Source: Marinarcus sediminis
Lineage (GTDB): Bacteria; Campylobacterota; Campylobacteria; Campylobacterales; Arcobacteraceae
NCBI RefSeq assembly: GCF_048571275.1
Contig: NZ_CP182357.1
Coordinates: forward strand, 1 to 64,000
DNA length: 64,000 nucleotides
Direction of reading: 5' to 3'
The notes beneath the pieces were generated by a model, which was not told the DNA's origin, searched no databases, and saw nothing but the letters and a program-made list of their open reading frames with translations. Below, one piece after another: positions 7,950 through 16,084 of this stretch; the first letter of the stretch is position 1; each line of letters opens with the position of its first letter. The position numbers and the translations under genes were made by a program.

Positions 7950-8495
7950 TTAAATATTAAGCAGTGAATACACAGGGGCAATCTCTTCTACTCGTTTTAC
8001 GCCATTTAAAAACTCTAAATTGAGTAAAAAACACACTTCAATCAAATTGGCATTTGTATCTACCACCAATCGTGAAGCAGCAACGGCTGTACCCCCTGTT
8101 GCAATCAAATCATCCATAAGTAAAACACGAGCACCAATTTGATTGTTAAACGCATCAATGTGAATTTCAACCTCATCAAAACCATATTCCAACTCATATT
8201 TTTCACATATTGTTGTTCCAGGAAGTTTCCCTTTTTTTCGTACGGGAACAAAACCAATGCCCAATCGATCAGCTAAAGCTGCACCAAAAATAAATCCTCT
8301 TGAATCAATACCTGCAATATAATCTAAATTATAACTTTTATATCTTGATTCTAAATGATTCATCAAAACTTGAAATGCTTCTTTATTATTTAATAAGGTG
8401 GTAATGTCTTTAAAAACAATGCCCGGTTTTGGAAAATCGTTAACGTCTCGGATTGAATCTAAAATTACCTTTTTCTCTTCTTCGTTTAAAATCAT
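7950..8495 (-). CDS. apt: Adenine phosphoribosyltransferase
   Basis: Makes AMP from adenine and PRPP in purine salvage. At 181 residues it is the normal size. The type I PRTase PRPP loop VLLMDDLIATGGT is near residue 125, and the adenine-side block GIDSRGFIFG and the KKGKLPG flexible-loop region are present. The gene is embedded between gmhA and trpB with ~10-20 base gaps, and an AGGAG precedes the ATG by a few bases. In other Campylobacterota apt may also sit among unrelated biosynthetic genes; I see no functional link to heptose synthesis. Confidence 0.95.
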   Translation of the reverse strand: MILNEEEKKVILDSIRDVNDFPKPGIVFKDITTLLNNKEAFQVLMNHLESRYKSYNLDYIAGIDSRGFIFGAALADRLGIGFVPVRKKGKLPGTTICEKYELEYGFDEVEIHIDAFNNQIGARVLLMDDLIATGGTAVAASRLVVDTNANLIEVCFLLNLEFLNGVKRVEEIAPVYSLLNI

Positions 8496-8504
8496 TGCTC
8501 TCTC

Positions 8505-9074
8505 CTAATTTTCAAATGCATTGTCAATTAATTGACAAATGGTATGTCCAAAAAGTATGTGCATCTCTTGGATTCTTGGTGTATTATTTGAAGGAACAAC
8601 CAAATTAATATCACACACATCGTTCATAGCACCACCATCTCGTCCACTTAAGCCCAACGTTTTACACCCTAAGCTTTTTGCCACTTTAAAGGCATTCAAC
8701 ACATTTTTACTGTTTCCACTGGTGCTAATACCAATAAGCAAATCACCTTTTTGTGCCAAACTCTCCACTTGTCTGTCAAAAACTCTGTCATAACCATAAT
8801 CATTTCCAATGGCCGTTAATGCACTGGTATCTGTGGTCAAAGCAATGGCAGGGAGCCCTCTTCTTTCACTTTTATATCGCCCCGTTAACTCAGCAGCAAT
8901 ATGTTGTGCATCAGCTGCACTGCCACCGTTTCCACACAGAAGTATTTTATTTCCTGCTTTAAGCGTTTGAACTGCTAATAGCGAAGCTTGTTCTAAATCC
9001 CCTTGCATGGTTTGTATCACTTTTTGTATGGTCTCTAAATGAGAGATAAACTCACTGTTAATCACATCTTTCAT
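8505..9074 (-). CDS. gmhA: Sedoheptulose-7-phosphate isomerase
   Basis: First step of ADP-heptose synthesis: converts sedoheptulose 7-phosphate to D-glycero-D-manno-heptose 7-phosphate. It is a 189-residue SIS-domain protein with the phosphosugar motif CGNGGSAADAQHIAAELTGR and the loop GISTSGNSKNV, as in characterised GmhA enzymes, including the zinc-site region near the C-terminus (EMHILFGHTICQ). Its ATG touches the hldE stop (1-base overlap). With hldE, hldD and the nearby gmhB it completes the pathway. Confidence 0.95.
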   Translation of the reverse strand: MKDVINSEFISHLETIQKVIQTMQGDLEQASLLAVQTLKAGNKILLCGNGGSAADAQHIAAELTGRYKSERRGLPAIALTTDTSALTAIGNDYGYDRVFDRQVESLAQKGDLLIGISTSGNSKNVLNAFKVAKSLGCKTLGLSGRDGGAMNDVCDINLVVPSNNTPRIQEMHILFGHTICQLIDNAFEN

Positions 9075-10495
9075 TACATTGCTCCATTTATTTTAGCTAT
9101 GGTATTGGTGGTACTTTTTCCGTTGATAAACTCAACCAACTTGGTCTCTTTTGCAATATCGCTTCCAACAACCGTTTTACCTTCATAATCTGCCCCTTTA
9201 ACTAACGTATCGGGTTGAATGCTTTTAATGAGTTCGTAAGGTGTCTCTTCGTCAAAAATGACCACATAATCTACGCACTCTAACGCACTTAAGATATAGG
9301 CTCTGTCCTCTTCACAATTAATGGGTCGATTTTCGCCTTTAAGTCTTTTTACACTGGCATCTGAGTTAAGTCCTAAAATCAAAACATCGCCAAAACTTTT
9401 TGCCACATTTAAATAACTGACATGCCCTTTATGTAAAATATCAAAACAACCGTTGGTAAAGACAATTTTTTTATGCTGTTTTTTCAATCTTGCCGCAACT
9501 CTTTGAATTTCCAAACGGGTTTTAATATGCAGTTCAATTGAGCTTTTATGCAAACTGGACTTATACTCTTCAATTTCATCAAGCGTAACAGTAGCACTTC
9601 CCAATTTCCCCACAACAATACCCGCTGCTAAGTTGGCAAATTCAACCGAACTGTTGATATCATGGTTCAAGGCCAAAGCAAATCCTAAAGAGGCTAAAAC
9701 CGTATCGCCCGCACCAGTAACATCGTACACTTCTCTGGCAACCGTTGGTTTGATGGTCACTTTATTCTCTTCTAAAATGGCAATTCCATCTTCACTTAAG
9801 GTAATAACGGAAAGGGTTAAAGAGGCAATCTTTTTTAGTTTTTCCAACGCCTCTAAGAGAGTAGTTTCATCTGTAATATTCACTCCCGTTGCAATTTGAG
9901 CCTCTTTTTTATTAGGGGTTAAAAGATATGCCCCTTTATATTTACTGTAGTCACTCCCTTTGGGATCAACCAATACTTTAACGCTGTTTTTATTGGCAAT
10001 TTCAATTAATGATTGAGATAAAAATGGCGTTAAAATACCTTTGCCATAATCTGAAAAAAGCACCAAATCATAAGAAGAGACCTCTTCTTTGAATTTTTCT
10101 AAAAGCGCTTCTTGTGAAGCTCTTGAAATATCATTTTTACTCTCATTATCGTATCGTACCACTTGGGAGTGTGACGCCATGATTCTGCTTTTTTTTGAAG
10201 TTCTTCGCCCTTGCTCTTCAATTAACAAACTCTTTGCACCCAAAGCGTCAAGCATACTTTTAAGTTCAATGGCAACATCATCATCCCCAATGACACTGTA
10301 AACACACACTTCACTTTCCAGTGAGACAAGGTTATTAATGACATTTCCCGCCCCACCTAAAACCGTGGTCTCTTTTTGTATATCCACAACTGCAACAGGT
10401 GCTTCTGGTGAAATTCGTTCACATTTTCCCCACAAATAGTGGTCAATCATTAAATCACCAATAACGAGTATTTTGGGTTTAGCTTGCTCTGTCAT
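9074..10495 (-). CDS. hldE: Bifunctional heptose kinase/adenylyltransferase
   Basis: A 473-residue fusion. Residues ~1-320 are a PfkB-type kinase that phosphorylates heptose 7-phosphate at C1 (GGAGNV near the N-terminus and the DVTGAGDTVLA anion-hole motif). Residues ~340-473 are a cytidylyltransferase-fold domain with the nucleotide site TNGCFDILHKGHV, which makes ADP-D-beta-D-heptose. The order and length match E. coli HldE. The start overlaps the hldD stop and the stop touches the gmhA start. GmhB, needed between the two HldE steps, is encoded about 2 kb away at 12434-12952. Confidence 0.96.
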   Translation of the reverse strand: MTEQAKPKILVIGDLMIDHYLWGKCERISPEAPVAVVDIQKETTVLGGAGNVINNLVSLESEVCVYSVIGDDDVAIELKSMLDALGAKSLLIEEQGRRTSKKSRIMASHSQVVRYDNESKNDISRASQEALLEKFKEEVSSYDLVLFSDYGKGILTPFLSQSLIEIANKNSVKVLVDPKGSDYSKYKGAYLLTPNKKEAQIATGVNITDETTLLEALEKLKKIASLTLSVITLSEDGIAILEENKVTIKPTVAREVYDVTGAGDTVLASLGFALALNHDINSSVEFANLAAGIVVGKLGSATVTLDEIEEYKSSLHKSSIELHIKTRLEIQRVAARLKKQHKKIVFTNGCFDILHKGHVSYLNVAKSFGDVLILGLNSDASVKRLKGENRPINCEEDRAYILSALECVDYVVIFDEETPYELIKSIQPDTLVKGADYEGKTVVGSDIAKETKLVEFINGKSTTNTIAKINGAM

Positions 10496-11505
10496 TATTT
10501 TACTTCTGTGTTAAATAGTCTGATAATTTCTGGGATATAGGCTTTAATCCCCTCTTCCATTTCAAAATTGGGTTTGTAGTTCAAATTTTTAATGGTTGTT
10601 TCAATATTGGCTTCAGTATGAAATTGATACTGCCCAATGTATGGATTGGGAATATATTCACATCCCAAGGCTGTTCCCAACTCTTTTTGCAAAATATCAG
10701 CAATATCTTGAAAACTTCTGGCTTTGCCTGTTCCCACATTATACACACCACTTTTTTTAGGTTTGGTCGCTTTAATATTGGCTTGAATCACATCTTCGAT
10801 ATAGATAAAATCTCTTAATATCTTATCGCTTCCTTCAAAGAGTTTAGGCACTTGTCCTTTTAAAATTTGATGTCCAAATTGCACCACAGTTGAAGCGGTT
10901 TTATTTTTAAAAAACTCTCTTGGTCCATAAACATTAAAGTATCGCAATCCCACAATTGAGATATTGACACCTGCTTGAATATATTTATACGTAATGTTAT
11001 CCATCATCAATTTTGAGAACCCGTAGACATTTCCTGGGCTCTCATTTCCTACAGTTTGTGGACTTGGCGCATCCCCATAGGTTGCTGCCGAACTGGCATA
11101 AATCATGTTGGCATTGTGTTTAATGGCCAATTGCAACAAATCTTCATACGCATTCACATTGGTTTTAATCATCAAATCTTGCTCATTGGCAGTTGTATCG
11201 CTGATGGCAGCTTGATGAAAAATATAATCAAACTTATACTCAGTCTCTAACTTTTTTAAAAGTTTTTTATCATTGATGTCCCCGCTGATAACCACACCAC
11301 TAAAACCAATCAAATTTTTATAGTGTCCAAAACTTTTTAAATTGCCATTACTGAACGTTTCACCCGATCGAAAACAATCCAGTACTACCACCAAAGCTTC
11401 TGGAAAGTTTTGTTGAAAATAAAAAGCCAAATTGGAACCAATAAAACCCGCTCCACCTGTTATTAAAATCGTTTTGTCATTAAAGTCTATATCGTTATAT
11501 TTCAT
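10495..11505 (-). CDS. hldD: ADP-glyceromanno-heptose 6-epimerase
   Basis: Last step of ADP-L-glycero-beta-D-manno-heptose synthesis for LPS core. It is a 336-residue extended SDR with the N-terminal dinucleotide site TGGAGFIGSN and the catalytic Tyr-Lys pair in NVYGFSKLMMDN. The SSAATYG block and the C-terminal epimerase region are also present. It is the promoter-proximal gene of the seven-gene minus-strand operon. The upstream GGAATAAAC is only a weak ribosome binding site. Confidence 0.95.
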   Translation of the reverse strand: MKYNDIDFNDKTILITGGAGFIGSNLAFYFQQNFPEALVVVLDCFRSGETFSNGNLKSFGHYKNLIGFSGVVISGDINDKKLLKKLETEYKFDYIFHQAAISDTTANEQDLMIKTNVNAYEDLLQLAIKHNANMIYASSAATYGDAPSPQTVGNESPGNVYGFSKLMMDNITYKYIQAGVNISIVGLRYFNVYGPREFFKNKTASTVVQFGHQILKGQVPKLFEGSDKILRDFIYIEDVIQANIKATKPKKSGVYNVGTGKARSFQDIADILQKELGTALGCEYIPNPYIGQYQFHTEANIETTIKNLNYKPNFEMEEGIKAYIPEIIRLFNTEVK

Positions 11506-11535
11506 GTTTATTCCATCTGTTTACATTAAGCAGAG

Positions 11536-11541
11536 ATTTTA
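11536..11541 (-). promoter_or_regulatory. Candidate -10 element of the hldD operon
   Basis: On the minus strand TAGATAAAATC gives TAAAAT 31 bases before the hldD ATG. The assignment rests on position and similarity only. Confidence 0.3.
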
Positions 11542-11590
11542 TCTAAATATATGTTATAACTTTGTTATACAATTTTAATAAAGAACCCGC

Positions 11591-11596
11591 TACAAT
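11591..11596 (+). promoter_or_regulatory. Candidate -10 element of the DNA ligase gene
   Basis: TACAAT after CCGC, 34 bases before the ATG at 11631; an AAGG lies 8-9 bases before the ATG. Confidence 0.35.
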
Positions 11597-11630
11597 AAAA
11601 TTACATTTTTAAAACAATGAAGGTCCTTCT

Positions 11631-12437
11631 ATGAAATTAAAAGCTATTTTATACATTGTTCTTATTTATGTCAACCTTTTTGCAGTAGAATTAGAAAAAG
11701 CAAAGCTCTATGACGGAACACAAAACATTAATAACTGGCTTATGAGTGAAAAGCTCGATGGAATCAGAGCCTATTGGGATGGGAAAGCCCTCTATACCAG
11801 AAATGGAAAAAAAATTTTTGCTCCTGAAAAATTTACCCTCAACTTTCCCCCTTTTGAACTCGATGGTGAACTCTGGACCAAAAGAGCAGATTTTGAAAAC
11901 ATACAATCCATTGTTTTAAATCACACATCAAATGAGAACTGGAACCAAATTACCTATAACATCTTTGAAGCCCCACACAGCAAAGGTGATTTTATTAAAA
12001 GATTAAAAAAAATTCAAAATTGGTTTTTAACGCATCATAATGAAAATGTACACATTATTCCCCAAAAAATATGTAAAAATGAAAATGAATTAAATGAATT
12101 TTTAAATGAAATCTTGGAACTCAAAGGCGAAGGGGTTATGTTGAAAAATCCAGACCAAGCTTATGTTTCAGGAAGAAGTGATTTTTTACTAAAAGTAAAA
12201 AAATATCAAGACATGGAAGCACGAGTCATTGGAATCAACTTTAATAAAACCAACAATATGAAAAGTTTAACTGTTAAAACAGAAGCAAATGTCATATTCA
12301 GAATTGGAACAGGATTTACACGACAACAAAGAGAACACCCTCCAAAGATTGGTTCTATTATTACGTTTAAATATTATGGAGTAACCAAAAACCATATTCC
12401 GAAGTTTGCCTCTTTTTTATATATAAGAGAGGATTAA
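11631..12437 (+). CDS. Exported ATP-dependent DNA ligase (minimal type)
   Basis: A 268-residue ligase with an N-terminal signal peptide (cleavage likely after Ala18, YVNLFA). Nucleotidyltransferase motifs are complete: motif I EKLDGIR with Lys41 as the adenylated residue, motif III FELDGELW, motif IV GEGVMLKNP and motif V LLKVKKYQDMEA. An OB domain follows (~185-268). No zinc, BRCT or helical DNA-binding domain is present, so it belongs to the minimal, exported class (Lig E-like), separate from the essential NAD-dependent LigA. A role in DNA uptake or extracellular DNA has been proposed for such enzymes. Its last 4 bases overlap gmhB on the other strand. Confidence 0.9.
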   Translation: MKLKAILYIVLIYVNLFAVELEKAKLYDGTQNINNWLMSEKLDGIRAYWDGKALYTRNGKKIFAPEKFTLNFPPFELDGELWTKRADFENIQSIVLNHTSNENWNQITYNIFEAPHSKGDFIKRLKKIQNWFLTHHNENVHIIPQKICKNENELNEFLNEILELKGEGVMLKNPDQAYVSGRSDFLLKVKKYQDMEARVIGINFNKTNNMKSLTVKTEANVIFRIGTGFTRQQREHPPKIGSIITFKYYGVTKNHIPKFASFLYIRED

Positions 12438-12952
12438 TTTCGAATAATTTTTGAAGTTTCTTTGATGGATTCACACACAAAAGAGGCCAAGGAAGTGTTA
12501 AACTTATGCCCTGATTTCACTTGAATGGTATTTTTAATGCCAGCATTGATTGCGCATTGTATGTCAGACTCTTTGTCCCCAATTAACCAAGAATTTTCTA
12601 AATCTATCTCATGATTTTTTAAAATATTTTCAATCATTTGGATTTTGGGTTTTCGGCAGTTACAATTGTCACTGGGAGCATGCGGACAGAACTCAACTTG
12701 AGAGAGGTAAATGCCCTCTTTTTTAAACATTTCTACCATCCAAGATGTCAATTGCTTAAAATCTTCCACACTGTAATACCCTCGTGCAATACCCGATTGA
12801 TTCGTGATAATAAAAAGCAGATATCCTAACTCTTGAAACTGTTTGAGTGACTCAAATACACCTGGAACAAACTCAAAGTCATCTTTTTTATACAGATAAT
12901 TCTTTTCAAGATTTATGACGCCATCGCGATCTAAAAAAATGGCTTTTTGCAT
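12434..12952 (-). CDS. gmhB: Heptose-1,7-bisphosphate 7-phosphatase
   Basis: Removes the 7-phosphate between the two HldE reactions. It is a HAD-superfamily enzyme of 172 residues. The nucleophile and acid are Asp8 and Asp10 in FLDRDG; the TNQSG motif II and the GDKESD motif IV are present, and the zinc loop (CPHAPSDNCNCRKP) is characteristic of GmhB. The ATG at 12952 shares its A with the pgi stop. A TTG one codon earlier (12955) has a better-spaced GAGGA, so the true start may be either. The 3' end overlaps the DNA ligase convergently by 4 bases. Confidence 0.93.
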   Translation of the reverse strand: MQKAIFLDRDGVINLEKNYLYKKDDFEFVPGVFESLKQFQELGYLLFIITNQSGIARGYYSVEDFKQLTSWMVEMFKKEGIYLSQVEFCPHAPSDNCNCRKPKIQMIENILKNHEIDLENSWLIGDKESDIQCAINAGIKNTIQVKSGHKFNTSLASFVCESIKETSKIIRN

Positions 12953-14154
12953 CAATTAAAAAATCCTCGAAGAATTTTTTTGCCCTCTTCCACACCAGGT
13001 TGGTCATACGCATTTACATCCAACATTTTAGCAACAACTGAAGTTAAAAGTTCATAATAGAAAAAGAGAGACCCAATGGCGTGTTCATCAATTTTATCAA
13101 TTTCAATAATATCCAAAGGAATATCTTTACTGTTTGATAAAGATTCAATAATCGAATCGGCTTGTTTATTAATCAAATGAGAAAAAGCAACCCCATTGAT
13201 AAAATCTAACTCTTCCAAATAAGGAATCGTGATTTTAGGAATTTTGAGATTACTGTCAAAATCTTTGATTTTAATAAATGTGACCGATTTATCCCGTTTC
13301 CCTTCAACAATAAGTTGTAAAAAAGAGTGTTGATCAGTAGGACCAATGAGCCCAATAGGTGTTAATCCCACATTTAAATAGGAGTGCAACTGTTTTTTAC
13401 CCAAACTCTCACCCCAAAGTTGAATATACCAGTCATTAAAACTTCTAAAAGCTTCAGAGTAAGAGAAAAGACAATTGATGTTATATTTGGCTACATTACT
13501 CGCATAAAATGAAGCTTTATTGATAATATTTTTATACGCAATATTTTTATTAAAAAAACTCTCTTTAATATTTTTAGCCCCAGCTAACAGAAGTTTAATG
13601 TCTACTCCTAAAATTGCCAAAGGAACCAATCCAACACAACTTAATACTGAAAACCTCCCACCCACATTTGAAGGAATTTCAAAATAACTTAGCTCTTTAT
13701 CGGATGCCAACTTATGCAACGAAGAGCCTTTGTCCGATAAAATCACAAACTGTTCTTTGTTTAAAGGGACAAGAGAAAGGATATATTTAAAAATAGAGAC
13801 CGTCTCTATGGTTGAACCCGATTTAGAGATGATAATAAAAAGAGTATCATTCAAATCGAGTTTATTAAACGTTGAATTTAAAAGTACAGGGTCAGTGCTT
13901 TCACAAAAATATAATATTTTTTCAAACCCATGTGAGTATCGTAAAAAATCATATACAGCGGCTGTTCCCAATGAACTTCCACCAATACCTACAACAACAA
14001 TGTTTTTTTGTTTAACATTAGAGGCAAAATCAATAATGGAATCAACATTTTGATCAGTTAAACTGTAGTATCCAATATCACTGGACTCTTCTTTAATTGA
14101 CTCTAAAAGCTTTCCATTCATTTTACTGCTATCAAAAAATTGTATGTTTTGCAT
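12952..14154 (-). CDS. pgi: Glucose-6-phosphate isomerase
   Basis: Interconverts glucose 6-phosphate and fructose 6-phosphate. At 400 residues it is shorter than the E. coli enzyme (549), as usual for the compact bacterial form. Conserved blocks are GIGGSSLGTAAVYDFL, the SIS sugar-phosphate region IISKSGSTIET and the signature GGRFSVLSCVGLVPLAI. The active-site Glu/His region is in GPTDQHSFLQL. It follows the pseudopilin gene by 12 bases and is coupled to gmhB by a 1-base overlap, so LPS heptose and hexose phosphate supply are linked here. Confidence 0.95.
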   Translation of the reverse strand: MQNIQFFDSSKMNGKLLESIKEESSDIGYYSLTDQNVDSIIDFASNVKQKNIVVVGIGGSSLGTAAVYDFLRYSHGFEKILYFCESTDPVLLNSTFNKLDLNDTLFIIISKSGSTIETVSIFKYILSLVPLNKEQFVILSDKGSSLHKLASDKELSYFEIPSNVGGRFSVLSCVGLVPLAILGVDIKLLLAGAKNIKESFFNKNIAYKNIINKASFYASNVAKYNINCLFSYSEAFRSFNDWYIQLWGESLGKKQLHSYLNVGLTPIGLIGPTDQHSFLQLIVEGKRDKSVTFIKIKDFDSNLKIPKITIPYLEELDFINGVAFSHLINKQADSIIESLSNSKDIPLDIIEIDKIDEHAIGSLFFYYELLTSVVAKMLDVNAYDQPGVEEGKKILRGFFN

Positions 14155-14166
14155 TACAAGATGACC

Positions 14167-14565
14167 TTAATTTAATTCATACGAAACATCCACAATGCCC
14201 GTATCAAATAACTTTTTGCATATTGTACTGACATCTTCGTTAATATTTACTTCTAACGTCTTCTCTTTTAACTCAATCGTCACACATTCATTCTCTTTAT
14301 CGTTGTAGGTTATTTTTTGATCTTCTATTTGCCAAATAGAACCATTGACCACTACAGCATCCGATATTTTTTCCAAGGAGTTGTTCAATAAATATGCACT
14401 TTGTACTGCAGAAGTAACGGTAACAATATCCTGCTTAAGTGTCGCAACAAGAGCATTATTTTTTGTATTAAAGAGTTTAGGAAGAGCAACACTTGCAATG
14501 ATACCAATAATGACAATGGCAAATATCATCTCAAGCAGTGAGAACGCTTTTGCAGATTTTTTCAT
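14167..14565 (-). CDS. Type II/IV pseudopilin-like protein
   Basis: A 132-residue protein with a class III prepilin leader: a short basic leader MKKSAKA, then FSLLEM with Glu5 of the mature protein, then a ~20-residue hydrophobic helix ending IASVALP. Cleavage by prepilin peptidase would be after Ala7 instead of the usual Gly. The C-terminal globular part has cysteines (ENECVT, STICKK) that could form a disulphide. It is probably a minor pilin or T2SS pseudopilin; no other pilus gene is nearby. The ribosome binding site lies in an inverted repeat (14567-14596). Confidence 0.85.
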   Translation of the reverse strand: MKKSAKAFSLLEMIFAIVIIGIIASVALPKLFNTKNNALVATLKQDIVTVTSAVQSAYLLNNSLEKISDAVVVNGSIWQIEDQKITYNDKENECVTIELKEKTLEVNINEDVSTICKKLFDTGIVDVSYELN

Positions 14566-14566
14566 A

Positions 14567-14596
14567 AATTTCCTTTATGATTAAATAAAGGAAATT
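14567..14596 (-). promoter_or_regulatory. Inverted repeat containing the pseudopilin ribosome binding site
   Basis: A perfect 12-base inverted repeat, AATTTCCTTTAT (14567-14578) and ATAAAGGAAATT (14585-14596), with a 6-base spacer. On the minus strand, the arm nearest the gene carries the AAGGA for the ATG at 14565. Confidence 0.6.
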
Positions 14597-14599
14597 ATA
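14594..14599 (-). promoter_or_regulatory. -10 element of the pseudopilin gene
   Basis: GTTATAATTT on the minus strand gives TATAAT. Its expected start site, near 14587, falls inside the inverted repeat. Confidence 0.4.
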
Positions 14600-14641
14600 A
14601 CTTTTTTGTGATAAAAATAAAATTTATTCGTTTTTTAAAGA

Positions 14642-16084
14642 CTAATTAAGAATGTCCGGCATATCTATCATGGTCTCTTTTTGAACATCAGCAACGCTTT
14701 CATAAATGGTCTCAATCGGTGCACTTCCTGTATGTTCTTTGTCCACAAACTTCGTTAATTGTTTATGGAAATCCAATTTTACTGTACCAATAGGTCCATT
14801 TCTTTGTTTTCCAATGATAATTTCAGCCTCTTCAATGGGTTTGTTTAAGAAGGTGGATTTGTACTCTTCCCCTTTATCTTTTGCCTCTTTCTCTTTTCTG
14901 GCTTCATCTCTCTCTTTATAGACATCATCTCGATAAACAAACATGATAATATCGGCATCTTGCTCGATGGCTCCTGATTCTCTTAAATCGCTCAGCATTG
15001 GTCTTTTATCGGGTCTGTTCTCTAATCCCCTATTTAACTGACTTAAAGCAATGACGGGAATTTTAAGTTCACGCGCAAGCATTTTTAAGCCTCGACTGAT
15101 TTCAGAAACTTCTAGGTGTCGGTCTTTCCCCCCTGTTCCTTGCATCAGTTGAAGGTAATCAATGATAATCATAGAGATTTTATTCTCCTCTTTTTGTGCG
15201 AGTTTTCTTACTCTGGCTCGAAGTTGATTGATATTGATACTTCCCCCATCATCGACAAAGAGTTTCTTTTGACTCAAATCATTAAATGCACCCGTTAATG
15301 TGCTCCATTGTTGATCGTCCAAATCCCCTTTTCGTAAGTTTTGCAAAGGAATCGACGTTTTGGCTGCGAGCATTCTTAACATCAACTGTTCTGCTGGCAT
15401 CTCCAGTGAAAATACAATCACACCACGCCCTGCTTCGACGTTTCTCAATGCCGTATTTAACACCAACGCTGTTTTCCCCATAGCAGGACGCGCCGCAATG
15501 ATGACCAAATCACCCCCGTTAAATCCTGTGGTTTTTTTGTCTAAATTATAAAATCCTGTGGTTTCACCAATGAGATGTTTGTTCCCCATCTCTTTCATTT
15601 TTTTGATGTAATCCAACGTATCATTACTGATAACATGAATATCTTTTAACTCACTTGATGCACTGTCTGTAGTAATTTTATACAACTCATTTTGAATGGT
15701 ATCCACCGCTTGTGCAGCAGGAACATCATCTTCTATGGCCACTTTTTTAATTTTCGTTGCCAATGAAGCCAACTCTCTTTTAATACTGCCATCTTTAATC
15801 TCTCGAACGTACGCTAACGTATTGGTGATGGGATTGGCAGAAAGAATTTCAATTAAAATAGAGTCATCAACATCTTTGCTGTTGACTCTTTTTCGAATAA
15901 ACTCTTCATCGATGGGCATGTCATCGTGATGAAGCTGTTCCATCACGGCAAATATTTTTTGGTGTGCAGGCAGATAAAAATCTTTGGCACTGATAATGCC
16001 TAAAATATCTTCAATCTCTTCTGGGTTAAACAGAACTGAACTTAAAACGGCTCTTTCAATATTGATGCTGTATACACTATCCAT
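14642..16084 (-). CDS. dnaB: Replicative DNA helicase
   Basis: A hexameric helicase that unwinds DNA at the replication fork; 480 residues. The N-terminal DnaB domain (~1-105) is followed by a linker helix and the RecA-like C-terminal domain with Walker A ARPAMGKTAL, Walker B MIIIDYLQLM and the SQLNRGLE sensor region. A ~35-residue Lys/Glu-rich insertion (DEARKEKEAKDKGEEYKS) lies before the final strands, which I believe is common in Campylobacterota but have not checked. The start overlaps ispG by 8 bases. No intein is present. Confidence 0.96.
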   Translation of the reverse strand: MDSVYSINIERAVLSSVLFNPEEIEDILGIISAKDFYLPAHQKIFAVMEQLHHDDMPIDEEFIRKRVNSKDVDDSILIEILSANPITNTLAYVREIKDGSIKRELASLATKIKKVAIEDDVPAAQAVDTIQNELYKITTDSASSELKDIHVISNDTLDYIKKMKEMGNKHLIGETTGFYNLDKKTTGFNGGDLVIIAARPAMGKTALVLNTALRNVEAGRGVIVFSLEMPAEQLMLRMLAAKTSIPLQNLRKGDLDDQQWSTLTGAFNDLSQKKLFVDDGGSININQLRARVRKLAQKEENKISMIIIDYLQLMQGTGGKDRHLEVSEISRGLKMLARELKIPVIALSQLNRGLENRPDKRPMLSDLRESGAIEQDADIIMFVYRDDVYKERDEARKEKEAKDKGEEYKSTFLNKPIEEAEIIIGKQRNGPIGTVKLDFHKQLTKFVDKEHTGSAPIETIYESVADVQKETMIDMPDILN

